Source of the DNA: Rhodohalobacter sulfatireducens
GTDB lineage: Bacteria > Bacteroidota > Rhodothermia > Balneolales > Balneolaceae
Assembly: GCF_022012475.1 (NCBI RefSeq)
Contig: NZ_JAKLWS010000007.1
Location: 1 to 64,000, forward strand
Reading direction: 5' to 3'
Length of the DNA: 64,000 nt
Positions 45,581 to 55,035 of this stretch are shown piece after piece. The notes under the pieces were generated by a model, which did no database searches, was not told where the DNA came from, and saw only the letters and a list, made by a program, of their open reading frames with translations. The stretch's first letter is position 1. Each line of letters starts with the position of its first letter. A program made the translations under genes and the position numbers.

Positions 45581-47446
45581 ATGATCAGGAATATTCGCAA
45601 CATATTTGAGCAGGTTTCTGATGTTGTATATGCATGTGATCTCAAAGGTACTTTGATCTTTGTCAATAGATATACGTGCAATTTTTTAGGGGTCTCGGCT
45701 GAAGAAATTCTAAATAAACATTTCACAGAATTTATTTCTGATGATCAAAAAAATGTCTTAAAAGCTCAATTACGAAGTAAATCTCTGGATGATCTGAATG
45801 GGTTTTACAATGAAATTAAGCTTAAAACAAAATCTGATAATGATCTATGGATTGGACAACGAATGCACCTAATTCGTGATGACCAAGGTTCACCCTCTTA
45901 TCTATTAATGATCGGGCATTTAATTTCAAAGTTAAAAAGCCAGGAACTCTCACTTCGTGAAACTGAATTAAAACTAAAGACAATCATTAACTCTGCCTTA
46001 GATGCAGTGGTAGTTATCGATCAAGAGGGACAAATTACAGAATGGAACACTCAGGCAGAATCCATATTTGGGTGGAAAAAAAGCGAAGTTCTCGGAAAAC
46101 GTATTTCAGAAACGATCATTCCCGACCAACATGTAGAAGCTCATGAAAAAGGAATGAATAACTATATGAAAACCGGGCATGGGCCTGTTTTAAATAAGCG
46201 AATAGAAATTATCGGGAAAAAAAGTGATGGCTCTATTTTTCCTATTGAGCTCGCTATCATTCCTAATAAAATAGGAGGTAAACATTTTTTTAGTGCATTT
46301 GTACGTGATATCACTAAAAAAAATGAGCAGGAGCAAGCTTTAAAAGAAAGTGAACAGCGCTGGCAAAAACTGGTAAATAATCAACCCGAAGCAATACAAA
46401 TCACAAAAAATGCAGTGGTTGAATATCTGAATCCTGCAGGATATGAATTATATGGGGTAAGCGAACCGGAAGAAATTATAGGGAAAAATTTACTGGAAGT
46501 TACATCCCCAAGTAAGAAATCAAAGTTTAATGAACGTCTTTCAAAATTAAGTAAAGGGGAAACTCTTACTCCATTGGAATTTGATATAACAACATTAAAA
46601 GGTCACAGAAAAACGATTGAGGTACGATCAACACCGATTGTTTTTAAAGGTGAAAAAATGATCCAGACAATAGCCAGGGATATCACAGAAAAGAAAAAGA
46701 ATGAACGGAGACGGGAAGAACTTCTCTCACAACTAAAAAAAGCAAATGATAATCTTAGTGAATTTGCTCATGTAATATCTCACGATCTGAAAGCACCTCT
46801 TAGAGCTATTAGCTCCTTAAGTGAATGGCTAATTGAGGATTATGAAGACAAACTGGATAAAGACGGGCGACAAAGCCTGCAGCTTCTCATACAAAATGTA
46901 TCACGAATGGACCAACTTATTGATGGCGTGCTTTCCTATTCGATGGCAACTCAATCACAGGGATTACATGAACAGATTCAAACAAAAAATCAAATCCAGT
47001 CTGTTAAACGCCTGTTGAATATTCCTAAGAATATTACAATAGAATTGAAAGGTGATTTCCCGTTAATTGTTTTTAACAAATTTCAGTTCAGGCAAATAGT
47101 GCAGAATCTCTTATCTAATTCCATTAAATTTATCGGTGCAGAAGATGGCCGCATTGAAATCCAGTCTGAATACTTAAAAGAGAAACATTCTTGGTTGTTT
47201 AGCTTTAAGGACAACGGGCCGGGCATCTCCGAAAATAAAGAAGAGGTTTTCCAATTATTTAGCAGTTACTCCGATAAGAAAACCGATTCAACCGGTATTG
47301 GTCTTTCCATTGTTAAAAAAATATTGAATGACCACGGTGAGCGGATTTGGTTCGAGAACAATAAAGAAAATGGAGTAACTTTTTATTTTACATTGAAAGA
47401 ACACTATGACACATATGAAAGGGCTGAAATCGATTTTACTACTTGA
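45581..47446 (+). CDS. Soluble PAS-domain sensor histidine kinase
   Basis: This 621-residue kinase has no membrane segment. Three PAS domains are visible, at about 5-115, 130-250 and 258-375; the second has VVVIDQEGQITEWN and the third NAVVEYLNPAGYELYGV. The dimerisation/phospho-acceptor domain has SHDLKAPLRA with His401, and the HATPase domain shows the N box QNLLSNSIKFI, G1 DNGPGIS near 544 and G2 STGIGLSIV. It heads a run with three regulators, each overlapping or nearly touching the next, and is likely the input of that phosphorelay. Confidence 0.93.
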   Translation: MIRNIRNIFEQVSDVVYACDLKGTLIFVNRYTCNFLGVSAEEILNKHFTEFISDDQKNVLKAQLRSKSLDDLNGFYNEIKLKTKSDNDLWIGQRMHLIRDDQGSPSYLLMIGHLISKLKSQELSLRETELKLKTIINSALDAVVVIDQEGQITEWNTQAESIFGWKKSEVLGKRISETIIPDQHVEAHEKGMNNYMKTGHGPVLNKRIEIIGKKSDGSIFPIELAIIPNKIGGKHFFSAFVRDITKKNEQEQALKESEQRWQKLVNNQPEAIQITKNAVVEYLNPAGYELYGVSEPEEIIGKNLLEVTSPSKKSKFNERLSKLSKGETLTPLEFDITTLKGHRKTIEVRSTPIVFKGEKMIQTIARDITEKKKNERRREELLSQLKKANDNLSEFAHVISHDLKAPLRAISSLSEWLIEDYEDKLDKDGRQSLQLLIQNVSRMDQLIDGVLSYSMATQSQGLHEQIQTKNQIQSVKRLLNIPKNITIELKGDFPLIVFNKFQFRQIVQNLLSNSIKFIGAEDGRIEIQSEYLKEKHSWLFSFKDNGPGISENKEEVFQLFSSYSDKKTDSTGIGLSIVKKILNDHGERIWFENNKENGVTFYFTLKEHYDTYERAEIDFTT

Positions 47447-47828
47447 AGATGATGCTATTGAAGTAAAAAAGGTTCATCGTGCTCTCAAAAAGTTAGATAT
47501 ACCTAATAACCTTGTGGTTTGCAGAAATGGTGTGGAAGGTCTCAATTGGTTGTCATCTAACCCGGACAATTTACCCGGCACAATATTGCTGGACCTTAGT
47601 ATGCCAAAAATGAATGGATTTGAATTTCTGGACCGTATTAAGCAAGATTCAAAATATCGGAAAATACCAGTTGTAGTGCTAACTACATCAAATCACCAGG
47701 AAGATAAACTCCGAAGTTTTGACAAGCAGGTGGCCGGGTATATGGTAAAACCTGTGCGATATAGTGAATTTGTTAAAATGCTGAAAACGATTAAATCATA
47801 TTGGAACACAAGTGAATTAGCCTATTGA
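47406..47828 (+). CDS. Single-domain response regulator (Rcp1-like)
   Basis: This 140-residue receiver has no output domain. It has the acidic pair LLLEDDA, phospho-acceptor Asp63 in LLDLSMPKMNG, VVVLTTS with the conserved Thr, and a Lys in MVKPV. Length, and position directly after a PAS kinase, resemble the Rcp1/CheY-like regulators paired with phytochrome-type kinases. The start overlaps the kinase 3' end by 41 bases; a second ATG three codons in is also possible. It could act as a phosphate carrier to the Hpt protein. Confidence 0.9.
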   Translation: MTHMKGLKSILLLEDDAIEVKKVHRALKKLDIPNNLVVCRNGVEGLNWLSSNPDNLPGTILLDLSMPKMNGFEFLDRIKQDSKYRKIPVVVLTTSNHQEDKLRSFDKQVAGYMVKPVRYSEFVKMLKTIKSYWNTSELAY

Positions 47829-47829
47829 T

Positions 47830-48510
47830 ATGCAGATCCTGTACGTTGAGGATGATAAGTTCGATCAGCTTGCATTTAAAAGAATTCTAAAAAAAATACC
47901 ATCGATATCAGTTGATATCGCTACTTCGCATCACGAAATGAGAGAAAAAGTGGAGGTCAATGCATACGATATTATCATCAGAGATATTTACCTGAATGGA
48001 GAAAAAAATCTAGACACTCCTGGCAATATACCCGTCTATTTTACATCTGGATCTAAACCTGTATTGGAGCAACTATCAAAAAAATCCATCGATTCAAAGT
48101 TTCTTTTGCTGAAACCAATTAGTCTTCAAGATGTTCAAAAAATTGTAACCGACTATACAAATATCTCTACTGAACCAGATTTTTCACAAATTGATGAGTG
48201 GGCAGATGGTGACGAGCATTTTAAAAATGAGCTTATTACTTATTATTTGGATGAAATTCCCAGCCAAATTCAAAAAATAGAAGAAGTCGCACTGGAGGGT
48301 GACTTGAAAAAACTGGCGGACTTGTTACACGCTGTTTTGACTAAATTAAGAACATTCGGTTTTCATGACCTTGTGAATAAAGTATCGAAATTAGAATATG
48401 ATGCACGAAACAACGATTTAGCAATATCTGTTTGCAATCAACGTCTTGAACCTATCATAATAGCCCTCCATCAAACAAGGTTAACGCTAAGAACCAAGAG
48501 AATAACATGA
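47830..48510 (+). CDS. Receiver-Hpt protein
   Basis: This 226-residue protein has an N-terminal receiver-like domain (1-110), with YVEDDKFDQ and the acceptor Asp52 in IIIRDIYLNG, and a Hpt-like domain (about 120-215). The likely phosphate-bearing His is His167 in LLHAVLTKLRTFGF. The receiver looks slightly divergent in loop motifs but keeps the Asp and a Lys in LLLKPIS. It starts 1 base after the single-domain receiver stop and overlaps the LytTR gene by 4 bases. A REC-to-Hpt relay step is the simplest reading. Confidence 0.85.
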   Translation: MQILYVEDDKFDQLAFKRILKKIPSISVDIATSHHEMREKVEVNAYDIIIRDIYLNGEKNLDTPGNIPVYFTSGSKPVLEQLSKKSIDSKFLLLKPISLQDVQKIVTDYTNISTEPDFSQIDEWADGDEHFKNELITYYLDEIPSQIQKIEEVALEGDLKKLADLLHAVLTKLRTFGFHDLVNKVSKLEYDARNNDLAISVCNQRLEPIIIALHQTRLTLRTKRIT

Positions 48511-49199
48511 AATGTATCATTATAGACGATGAAAAGATTGCACGTGCAGCTCTGAAGAAGTTATGTGAAAAAGTTGATTTCCTGGAGTCCGTTGCCGAAT
48601 TCAACAATCCACTTGAGGCGATTGACTTTTTAAACAAAGAAGAGATCGATCTTGTTTTTTTAGATATCCACATGCCGGATTTTTCAGGCTTTGACTTTTT
48701 AAGCAGTGTAAAAAATGTACCTGAGGTTATAATTACCACCAGTGATGATAATTTTGGAGTTCAGGCATTTGAATACGATGTATCCGACTATATTCTGAAA
48801 CCGGTTAGTACACCCCGATTCATTAAGGCTGTTAACAAAGTACGTGACGAAAGGATGTCTGCTGAGAGAAATGAGCCGGATTCAAAAGAGAAGCACATTT
48901 TTATCAACGTGAATTCCAGGTTGGTTCGACTAAATTACGATGATATTCTCTTTATGGAAGCCCGTGGTGATTATGTTCAGATTCAAACTCCCCAAAAAAA
49001 GCATCTTGTTCATGCAACGATGAAACGTTTTGCCGAAAAACTCCCGCCTAATCGGTTTGTACAGGTCCATCGCTCTTATATTGTAAATATCAATAAGATT
49101 GTTGATATAGAAGACAACAGCATACTCATTGCAGAGGAGATCATTCCTATCAGCCGATCTAACAAAGACGAGCTCTTAAATCGACTAAATACAATTTAA
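48507..49199 (+). CDS. LytTR-type DNA-binding response regulator
   Basis: This 230-residue regulator has a receiver (1-120) with Asp53 in FLDIHMPDFSG and LKPVSTPR carrying the switch Lys. A LytTR DNA-binding domain (about 130-228) follows, with ILFMEARGDYVQI and FVQVHRSYIVNINKI. LytTR regulators often control extracellular products. It is the last gene of the signalling run, 112 bases before the TolC-like gene of the polysaccharide locus, which it may regulate. That regulatory link is an inference from position. Confidence 0.93.
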   Translation: MKCIIIDDEKIARAALKKLCEKVDFLESVAEFNNPLEAIDFLNKEEIDLVFLDIHMPDFSGFDFLSSVKNVPEVIITTSDDNFGVQAFEYDVSDYILKPVSTPRFIKAVNKVRDERMSAERNEPDSKEKHIFINVNSRLVRLNYDDILFMEARGDYVQIQTPQKKHLVHATMKRFAEKLPPNRFVQVHRSYIVNINKIVDIEDNSILIAEEIIPISRSNKDELLNRLNTI

Positions 49200-49311
49200 A
49201 AAATCGGTTCATCCATCCCTTATAACCATTGATCGTTTCTAATCTGCCATTCAACGAAAGATCCTGAATGGTACATACATCCTGGTGTATGTTTAAAGAA
49301 AAATAAGATCA

Positions 49312-50994
49312 ATGAAATATTTAATTCTCTGGATGAGCCTGGCAATCCTGCCCGCAACTGTTTCGGGTTCTAAAACGGATAGCAACGAGTTTCTAAACGC
49401 GTTATTCAACTTTGGTTTAGAGGTAGCCGTCAATAATTCAGCTACTGAAGAGCGTTATCTAACCGAAAGTGACATTTATCAACAAGACATTGGAATTCAG
49501 TGGAGTTCATCTGTTACCCGACGGATTGGAGATGCCTCAGTAGATCCTGACAGTATTTTTTCAGGAGGCAAAACGTTTTACCGTACAGGGGTAGACTGGA
49601 ATATTCTTGAAGGGGGATGGTTTTCCAACAGAAATAAAGCTGATTATTTGCAATATCAGGCAAAAATTGAACGCCGTTTGCAGAATCAGAAAGCTAATGA
49701 TCTTGCCTACTATAAACAGTTCTTGTTTGCCGATTATCTTTTCAATCATCGACTGGCCGAAATTTATTCTCAAAGAAAAGAACTGCTTACATCAAAAAAA
49801 GAAATAGCTTATGAACTGAATCATGATCGAATTATTCAAAATGAACCGCTTATTGAGATAAGGAAACGGCTGGATGAAGCAGAACTCCAATTATCATTTT
49901 ATCAATCCTCTTTAATCCGGTTTGAAAATCAATTTTCGAGGGAGCTATCTAACACAAATATTAAGAATGGATTGCCCGAACTCACAAATCTTCCTGATTT
50001 ACAATTAAACGATCTCCTTAAAGATCTGCCTAGTATCACACCCGGCACAGATCTGCTTCAGCTTAAGAAAAGGCAACTCGATATTGAAAACAGCTGGTGG
50101 GCAGACACGAAACTAACCGCCTCACTGAATTACAATTACCAGGTTCCATTTACCGGGGACGCCCGGCAGTATTCCTCCGCAAGATTATCGTTACGAATTC
50201 CGATATCAAGTCTAACGAACCGTAGTGAGCGTAAAGATCTGCTTTCTGCCAAAATCAGGGATCTTGACCAACTCCATAACAGTCAGCAGGAACATACGCG
50301 CAAGGAGCTTATGACACTTTATCAAGAATATAGATATAAGCAGAAACAAGCAGGCGACCTGAAATATAATCTCCAAAAAATAGATGAACAGCTGAGAGTA
50401 CACCAACTAATCGAAGAGTCTGTCTCTACAAAAGTAAGTGAATCTATTCACTTGATGAATGATGACCGATTGGCTGTACAATCTGAGCTACTCAAGGTTC
50501 AGCAGGATGCTTTAAAAATTCTGTTAAAAATAAATCTCCTGGTACCAGATACTGATCTGCGAACCTACCTACTCATCTCCCCTGATACGCATCCGGCTCT
50601 TAATATAGCTCTCTTTGAATTAGAAAAAATCCAAGACGCAAACTGGCAATTGATTGCTGATTATCTAAAAGGAAGTAACGTCAGAAATATTATTCTTCAT
50701 GGAGATGGAAAGAGAAAGCATGAGCTCTATGATTTTTTTGGTGGTCAGTCATTCCGTGTTTCTTTTTTAGTGCATGAGGATGCAGAACGAAACCAAAGTC
50801 TATTAGAGGATGGTTTTCATCTCATGATTGGATCTAATTTATCGAACAATGACTTTCAATTTCAAAATGGTGATACAGTCTATCTCGCTTTTCATAATAA
50901 TGAAGCAAAGGGATATGTAGGGCTTATCCCCAAACCTGGATTTATCCCTGCATCTGTTACCATCCCACCATCCGAATTTTATTCACAATTTTAA
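49312..50994 (+). CDS. TolC-like outer-membrane protein with extra C-terminal domain
   Basis: This 560-residue exported protein has a signal peptide (about 1-19) and long helical segments (about 105-225 and 305-410) with membrane-strand-like stretches between (VTRRIGDASVD, LTASLNYNYQVPF), the usual TolC pattern. After about residue 415 a soluble domain of about 145 residues follows that I cannot place (NVRNIILHGDGKRKHEL then YVGLIPKPGFIP). It precedes a HlyD-type gene by 21 bases. It is a candidate export channel of a polysaccharide machine. Confidence 0.75.
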   Translation: MKYLILWMSLAILPATVSGSKTDSNEFLNALFNFGLEVAVNNSATEERYLTESDIYQQDIGIQWSSSVTRRIGDASVDPDSIFSGGKTFYRTGVDWNILEGGWFSNRNKADYLQYQAKIERRLQNQKANDLAYYKQFLFADYLFNHRLAEIYSQRKELLTSKKEIAYELNHDRIIQNEPLIEIRKRLDEAELQLSFYQSSLIRFENQFSRELSNTNIKNGLPELTNLPDLQLNDLLKDLPSITPGTDLLQLKKRQLDIENSWWADTKLTASLNYNYQVPFTGDARQYSSARLSLRIPISSLTNRSERKDLLSAKIRDLDQLHNSQQEHTRKELMTLYQEYRYKQKQAGDLKYNLQKIDEQLRVHQLIEESVSTKVSESIHLMNDDRLAVQSELLKVQQDALKILLKINLLVPDTDLRTYLLISPDTHPALNIALFELEKIQDANWQLIADYLKGSNVRNIILHGDGKRKHELYDFFGGQSFRVSFLVHEDAERNQSLLEDGFHLMIGSNLSNNDFQFQNGDTVYLAFHNNEAKGYVGLIPKPGFIPASVTIPPSEFYSQF

Positions 50995-51015
50995 TTTTAA
51001 AACAAAGAGAGTAAC

Positions 51016-52053
51016 ATGAAAGAGTTTACATTTTCTTCCGGGAATGCTGCTATCCGGCAGCTCAAGGAGTTGCCAAAACCCAAAAAAAAGAAACTTAATA
51101 CCGACCGTATTCTGTTTTTGGCTCTTCTGGCAATCATCCTCATCTACGTATTGGTAAAACTTTACCAGGGTATCGCATTGATCCAGGTTGATGGCATGGT
51201 AACCATGGACAAACTCTCGGTAAACTTTTCTGAGGATATTCGAATCTTAGATATTAATATCCGGGAAGGCGCCGATATTAGTCACGGAGATACCCTGTTT
51301 ACCTATCGCAACCAGTATTTCGAGAATGATGCCACTTACTTCTCTATGCAGGTATCAAATCAGGAGCGAATCAATCGTGACCGACGCCAAATTGAAATGG
51401 ATATCAGGCAAAAAGAAGCAGAGCGAGATTATCACTTGCAGACTGTCGAAATGCTTACAAATGAATCTAATGAGACGGCTCGTCTTGTTGCATTAGCTGT
51501 CTATTCCAAAACAACGTATGAACAAGCCAACCAAAGACTTCGCCGAGCTGAAATCGATCTCCGGAAAACGGAAAAAGAATTACTCATACTTAAACAAGAA
51601 CGAGAGAAAATATTGCTGTCAGAATCTTCAAACATAAATCAGTCAATACCTGATGGTTTTCAGAATACACGTGTTTACAAGGCTCCTTTTAATGGCATTG
51701 TGGGACAGATATCTGTACAAGAAAATGAAATCTCTTACAAGGCAAACGAAGTACTTACCATCCATCAACCAAAGAAGACAAAGATTCAAGCTTATTTTCC
51801 TCAATCAGCCATTGACTATATAAGTATTGGGGAAACAGTTGAACTTTCATTTCCAAACGGAGAGACCCACCAGGGAGTCATTGAACAATACTATATAGCC
51901 ACATACGAACTTCCGGATGAATTCCAAAAGAGCTACGAACCCACCGAACGTGGAATATTGGTTGATATCCTTCCATTCAAGAATTCAGACGATAATGACT
52001 GGAAGAAATTTTACAAGATGAGTGTAACGGTTTCGGTAGGAAGATTCTTTTAA
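51016..52053 (+). CDS. HlyD/Alg44-like membrane fusion protein
   Basis: This 345-residue protein has a short cytoplasmic start (FTFSSGNAAIRQLKELPKP), one membrane helix (about 30-50) and then a HlyD-type periplasmic part. That part has a split lipoyl-like domain (INIREGADISHGDTLF, later APFNGIVGQISVQENE), a coiled coil of about 80 residues (about 115-200) and a beta-barrel-like tail. No PilZ domain is present, unlike Alg44. It likely bridges the inner-membrane synthase to the TolC-like channel. Confidence 0.83.
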   Translation: MKEFTFSSGNAAIRQLKELPKPKKKKLNTDRILFLALLAIILIYVLVKLYQGIALIQVDGMVTMDKLSVNFSEDIRILDINIREGADISHGDTLFTYRNQYFENDATYFSMQVSNQERINRDRRQIEMDIRQKEAERDYHLQTVEMLTNESNETARLVALAVYSKTTYEQANQRLRRAEIDLRKTEKELLILKQEREKILLSESSNINQSIPDGFQNTRVYKAPFNGIVGQISVQENEISYKANEVLTIHQPKKTKIQAYFPQSAIDYISIGETVELSFPNGETHQGVIEQYYIATYELPDEFQKSYEPTERGILVDILPFKNSDDNDWKKFYKMSVTVSVGRFF

Positions 52054-52254
52054 GTGAAATAAAATTAGAGTCTTATCAAGCTTCGAAATAAACGTTTCTC
52101 TCATTTCAAATGGTCTGCAAAAACCACTTAACCCAGATTTTTTACCACTTATCGACAGTAACTGTTTATTGATCGAGAATATCACTAAAACCTGTTAAAA
52201 CAACGTAGATTACATTAACAAAAAATTTAAAACTGATAATAAATAGAAACAATC

Positions 52255-53622
52255 ATGAACAACACAGCAAAAACAATACAAACAGTCAATATTGACCAGA
52301 AAAGAAAAAGCCCTGTAAAGTATGATATGAACCTTTTTCAAAGGCTGGAATCAAACAAAGCTAAACTTGCAGTTGTAGGATTAGGATATGTTGGACTTCC
52401 GATTGCACTGGAATTTGCAAACCGATATTCCGTTCTCGGATTCGATATCAATGAAGAACGAGTAGAGATGCTTAACCAACATATGGATCCATCACGTGAA
52501 CTATCGAAAGAGAATTTTAAAAATAAGAAGATTAAATATACCCACCGGTTAGATAGAATTGAAGACGCGCAGTTTTATGTAGTGGCAGTACCCACTCCAA
52601 TTGATTCATTACGAGAACCAAATCTCACCCCTTTGAAAAAAGCAACAGCTTCTGTAGCCAGAGTTTTGAAGGAAGGTGATTGCGTAGTTTTTGAATCTAC
52701 TGTCTACCCCGGCTGTACCGAAGAAGTTTGTGTACCAATCCTTGAGCGCATTTCAGGCCTCAAATTAAATGAAGATTTTAAAGTAGGATATTCGCCCGAA
52801 CGCATCAATCCCGGTGATAAAGTTAACACGGTAACCACAATCACCAAGGTCGTGTCCGGAAGCGATGAAGAGGCACTTGATATCATTGCAGATGTATATA
52901 GCAGCATCATCAAAGCGGGAGTTCACAAAGCCTCCTCTATTAAAGTTGCCGAAGCTTCAAAAATTATTGAGAATACCCAACGAGACGTCAATATCGCCCT
53001 GATGAATGAACTTTCTGTGATTTTTGAGAAAATGAATATCAACACTCATGAAGTGTTAAAAGCAGCCGGAACAAAGTGGAATTTTTTGAATTTCTTTCCC
53101 GGCCTGGTTGGTGGGCACTGCATCGGTGTAGATCCATATTACTTAGCCCACAAAGCACTTGAACTGGATGTTGATCCTAAAGTAATTCTTTCTTCCCGAC
53201 ATATAAATGATTCCATGGCTCTGAATATAGCAGACCGGGTTATTTCAAAGCTTATTGATAATGGAAAATCTCCACATGAATCGAATATCCTGGTGAAGGG
53301 AATTACATTCAAAGAAAACGTAAGTGATATCCGTAATTCTAAAGTAGCTGACCTTGTAAAGAAACTCCGTTTAATGGGTGCCAATGTAACGGTTGAAGAC
53401 CCGCATGCAGAGCCATCTGAAGTTTCTGATGAATATAATATTCAAACAGTACATAAAGCAGAAGGATCCTATGACATCGTAATTATTGCAGTAGCTCACG
53501 ATAAATACAATGAGGAAGATCAGGACTACTATCGATCTATTTCCAATCAGGATACAATTTTCTTTGATATTCGCGGAACCTTTGAAGCTCAAATTCCACA
53601 CGGAATTTACATGAGCCTCTAA
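52255..53622 (+). CDS. UDP-sugar 6-dehydrogenase (WbpA/TviB/Ugd type)
   Basis: This 455-residue enzyme oxidises the C6 of a UDP-hexose to a uronic acid with two NAD+. It has the NAD-binding motif VVGLGYVGLPIALEFA (residues about 40-55), the central ESTVYPGCTEE, SPERINPGD, and the catalytic cysteine (about 288) in GGHCIGVDPYY, the form typical of UDP-N-acetyl-hexosamine dehydrogenases. The locus would therefore supply a uronate. It is 201 bases after the HlyD-like gene and 36 before the TackOD1-like gene. Confidence 0.92.
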   Translation: MNNTAKTIQTVNIDQKRKSPVKYDMNLFQRLESNKAKLAVVGLGYVGLPIALEFANRYSVLGFDINEERVEMLNQHMDPSRELSKENFKNKKIKYTHRLDRIEDAQFYVVAVPTPIDSLREPNLTPLKKATASVARVLKEGDCVVFESTVYPGCTEEVCVPILERISGLKLNEDFKVGYSPERINPGDKVNTVTTITKVVSGSDEEALDIIADVYSSIIKAGVHKASSIKVAEASKIIENTQRDVNIALMNELSVIFEKMNINTHEVLKAAGTKWNFLNFFPGLVGGHCIGVDPYYLAHKALELDVDPKVILSSRHINDSMALNIADRVISKLIDNGKSPHESNILVKGITFKENVSDIRNSKVADLVKKLRLMGANVTVEDPHAEPSEVSDEYNIQTVHKAEGSYDIVIIAVAHDKYNEEDQDYYRSISNQDTIFFDIRGTFEAQIPHGIYMSL

Positions 53623-53658
53623 TTCCTCCAAAATTTTCAAACCTATCAATTCAAAAAA

Positions 53659-55035
53659 ATGCTAGAATTAGCAAAATCTAAAAAAGAAGGTCGTCGGTCA
53701 TTACGATTAGACGGTCTTCATATTCTCTATCTTTATCATCACTCTGATGTAAAACGTGAGGATGCAAGCCATGCTGATGCTATAGTCGTTCAAACTGATT
53801 CTGAGTTCGAGGCGATGGAAACACTCCGTGAAGTTAGATCGGATTCCAGCCGAACAATCTCACTAAAACCGGTTTTTGTAAGTAGTTACACAAATTGCGG
53901 TGAGAATATACGTCTTCTTTTCGATGGAACGTGGACCGAAGAGCACCCTGAAAATCAACTTCAATTCATTCGAAAAATTACAGGCAGTCTAAAAAATCTT
54001 AACACAGAAGTGCATGAACTTGATTTTAGACGAGCTCTGTCACAACGGATTTGTCAGTATCTTTACAGCAGGGTCACAACTCTTCAACCTATACGGGCCA
54101 GATATGTTAACACCGGTTATGCCTACTCATTTATCAGTTCTATATTTAAGTCTTCAGAAGGCTTAAAAGCAATTGACCTTCTGGATGAAATGCATCAAGA
54201 TGGATATGTAGATGGGCAAAGAAATGAAATTATTCAATCTTGCAACCATTGTTCAGGAGGATACTTTAACTACCGCGAATGTTGTCCTTCTTGTGGTTCT
54301 CCCGACCTGCAGTCATCCGATCTTATCCATCATTTTGTATGTGCTCATGTAGGGCCTGAGGATACTTTCAAAAATGACGACCGGCTTGAGTGTCCGAAAT
54401 GTGATAAAGAGTTACGTCATATAGGGATCGATTACGATAAACCTTCCTCAATGTATACCTGTCGATCTTGCAGGAATCAATTTCAAAACGCAACGGTAAA
54501 AGCTCTGTGCGTGGACTGTGGAAACGATAATGAACTCTCCATGCTGCATACTCGATCTATAAAAACCTACTCAATAACTGCAAAAGGGGAGTACTTAGCC
54601 AAATTTGGTTATAAGGGAGAGCCTGCTCAGAAAACAGAAGAGAATTCTTCCATACTAAATCCGGAGATTTACAAGCTTTTCCGCAAACAAGAGCTTTTGA
54701 AACGCCAAACAGGTAGTGCATCACCATTATTTGAAGCTGAACTAACCATTTTGGCTAACATTGTAGACCGATTTCATGTAGAAAGAAGAAAGATGCTGCA
54801 GCAAGAAATTTGCAGCATATTGACACATTACCTGGAACCTACAGATCTGATTTGTAGTGAAAATCCATACAGTTACACCATCCTTATGTGCAATTCTGAT
54901 ACCAAAAGGGCACATCTTACCAGCGATGTCATTAACAATAATATCAGCCGGCTTCTTGCTGATGGACTTGATATCAAAGATCAAACCGTAAGGTTAAAAC
55001 TAACTGATATTTCTGATTCCAACGATAATGCCTGA
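53659..55035 (+). CDS. TackOD1-like multi-zinc-ribbon protein with GGDEF-like tail
   Basis: This 458-residue cytoplasmic protein has an N-terminal region (1-190) that looks like an alpha/beta domain. The centre (about 195-320) carries five Cys-pair motifs, CNHC at 195-198, CCPSC, CPKC near 245, CRSC near 268 and CVDC near 284, with HHFVCAH and IGIDYDKP between. This matches the TackOD1 zinc-ribbon pattern known from thaumarchaeal signalling proteins (inference by eye). The C-terminus (about 355-455) has a degenerate GGDEF-like rhythm without a GGDEF motif. It overlaps the synthase gene by 8 bases. Confidence 0.65.
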   Translation: MLELAKSKKEGRRSLRLDGLHILYLYHHSDVKREDASHADAIVVQTDSEFEAMETLREVRSDSSRTISLKPVFVSSYTNCGENIRLLFDGTWTEEHPENQLQFIRKITGSLKNLNTEVHELDFRRALSQRICQYLYSRVTTLQPIRARYVNTGYAYSFISSIFKSSEGLKAIDLLDEMHQDGYVDGQRNEIIQSCNHCSGGYFNYRECCPSCGSPDLQSSDLIHHFVCAHVGPEDTFKNDDRLECPKCDKELRHIGIDYDKPSSMYTCRSCRNQFQNATVKALCVDCGNDNELSMLHTRSIKTYSITAKGEYLAKFGYKGEPAQKTEENSSILNPEIYKLFRKQELLKRQTGSASPLFEAELTILANIVDRFHVERRKMLQQEICSILTHYLEPTDLICSENPYSYTILMCNSDTKRAHLTSDVINNNISRLLADGLDIKDQTVRLKLTDISDSNDNA

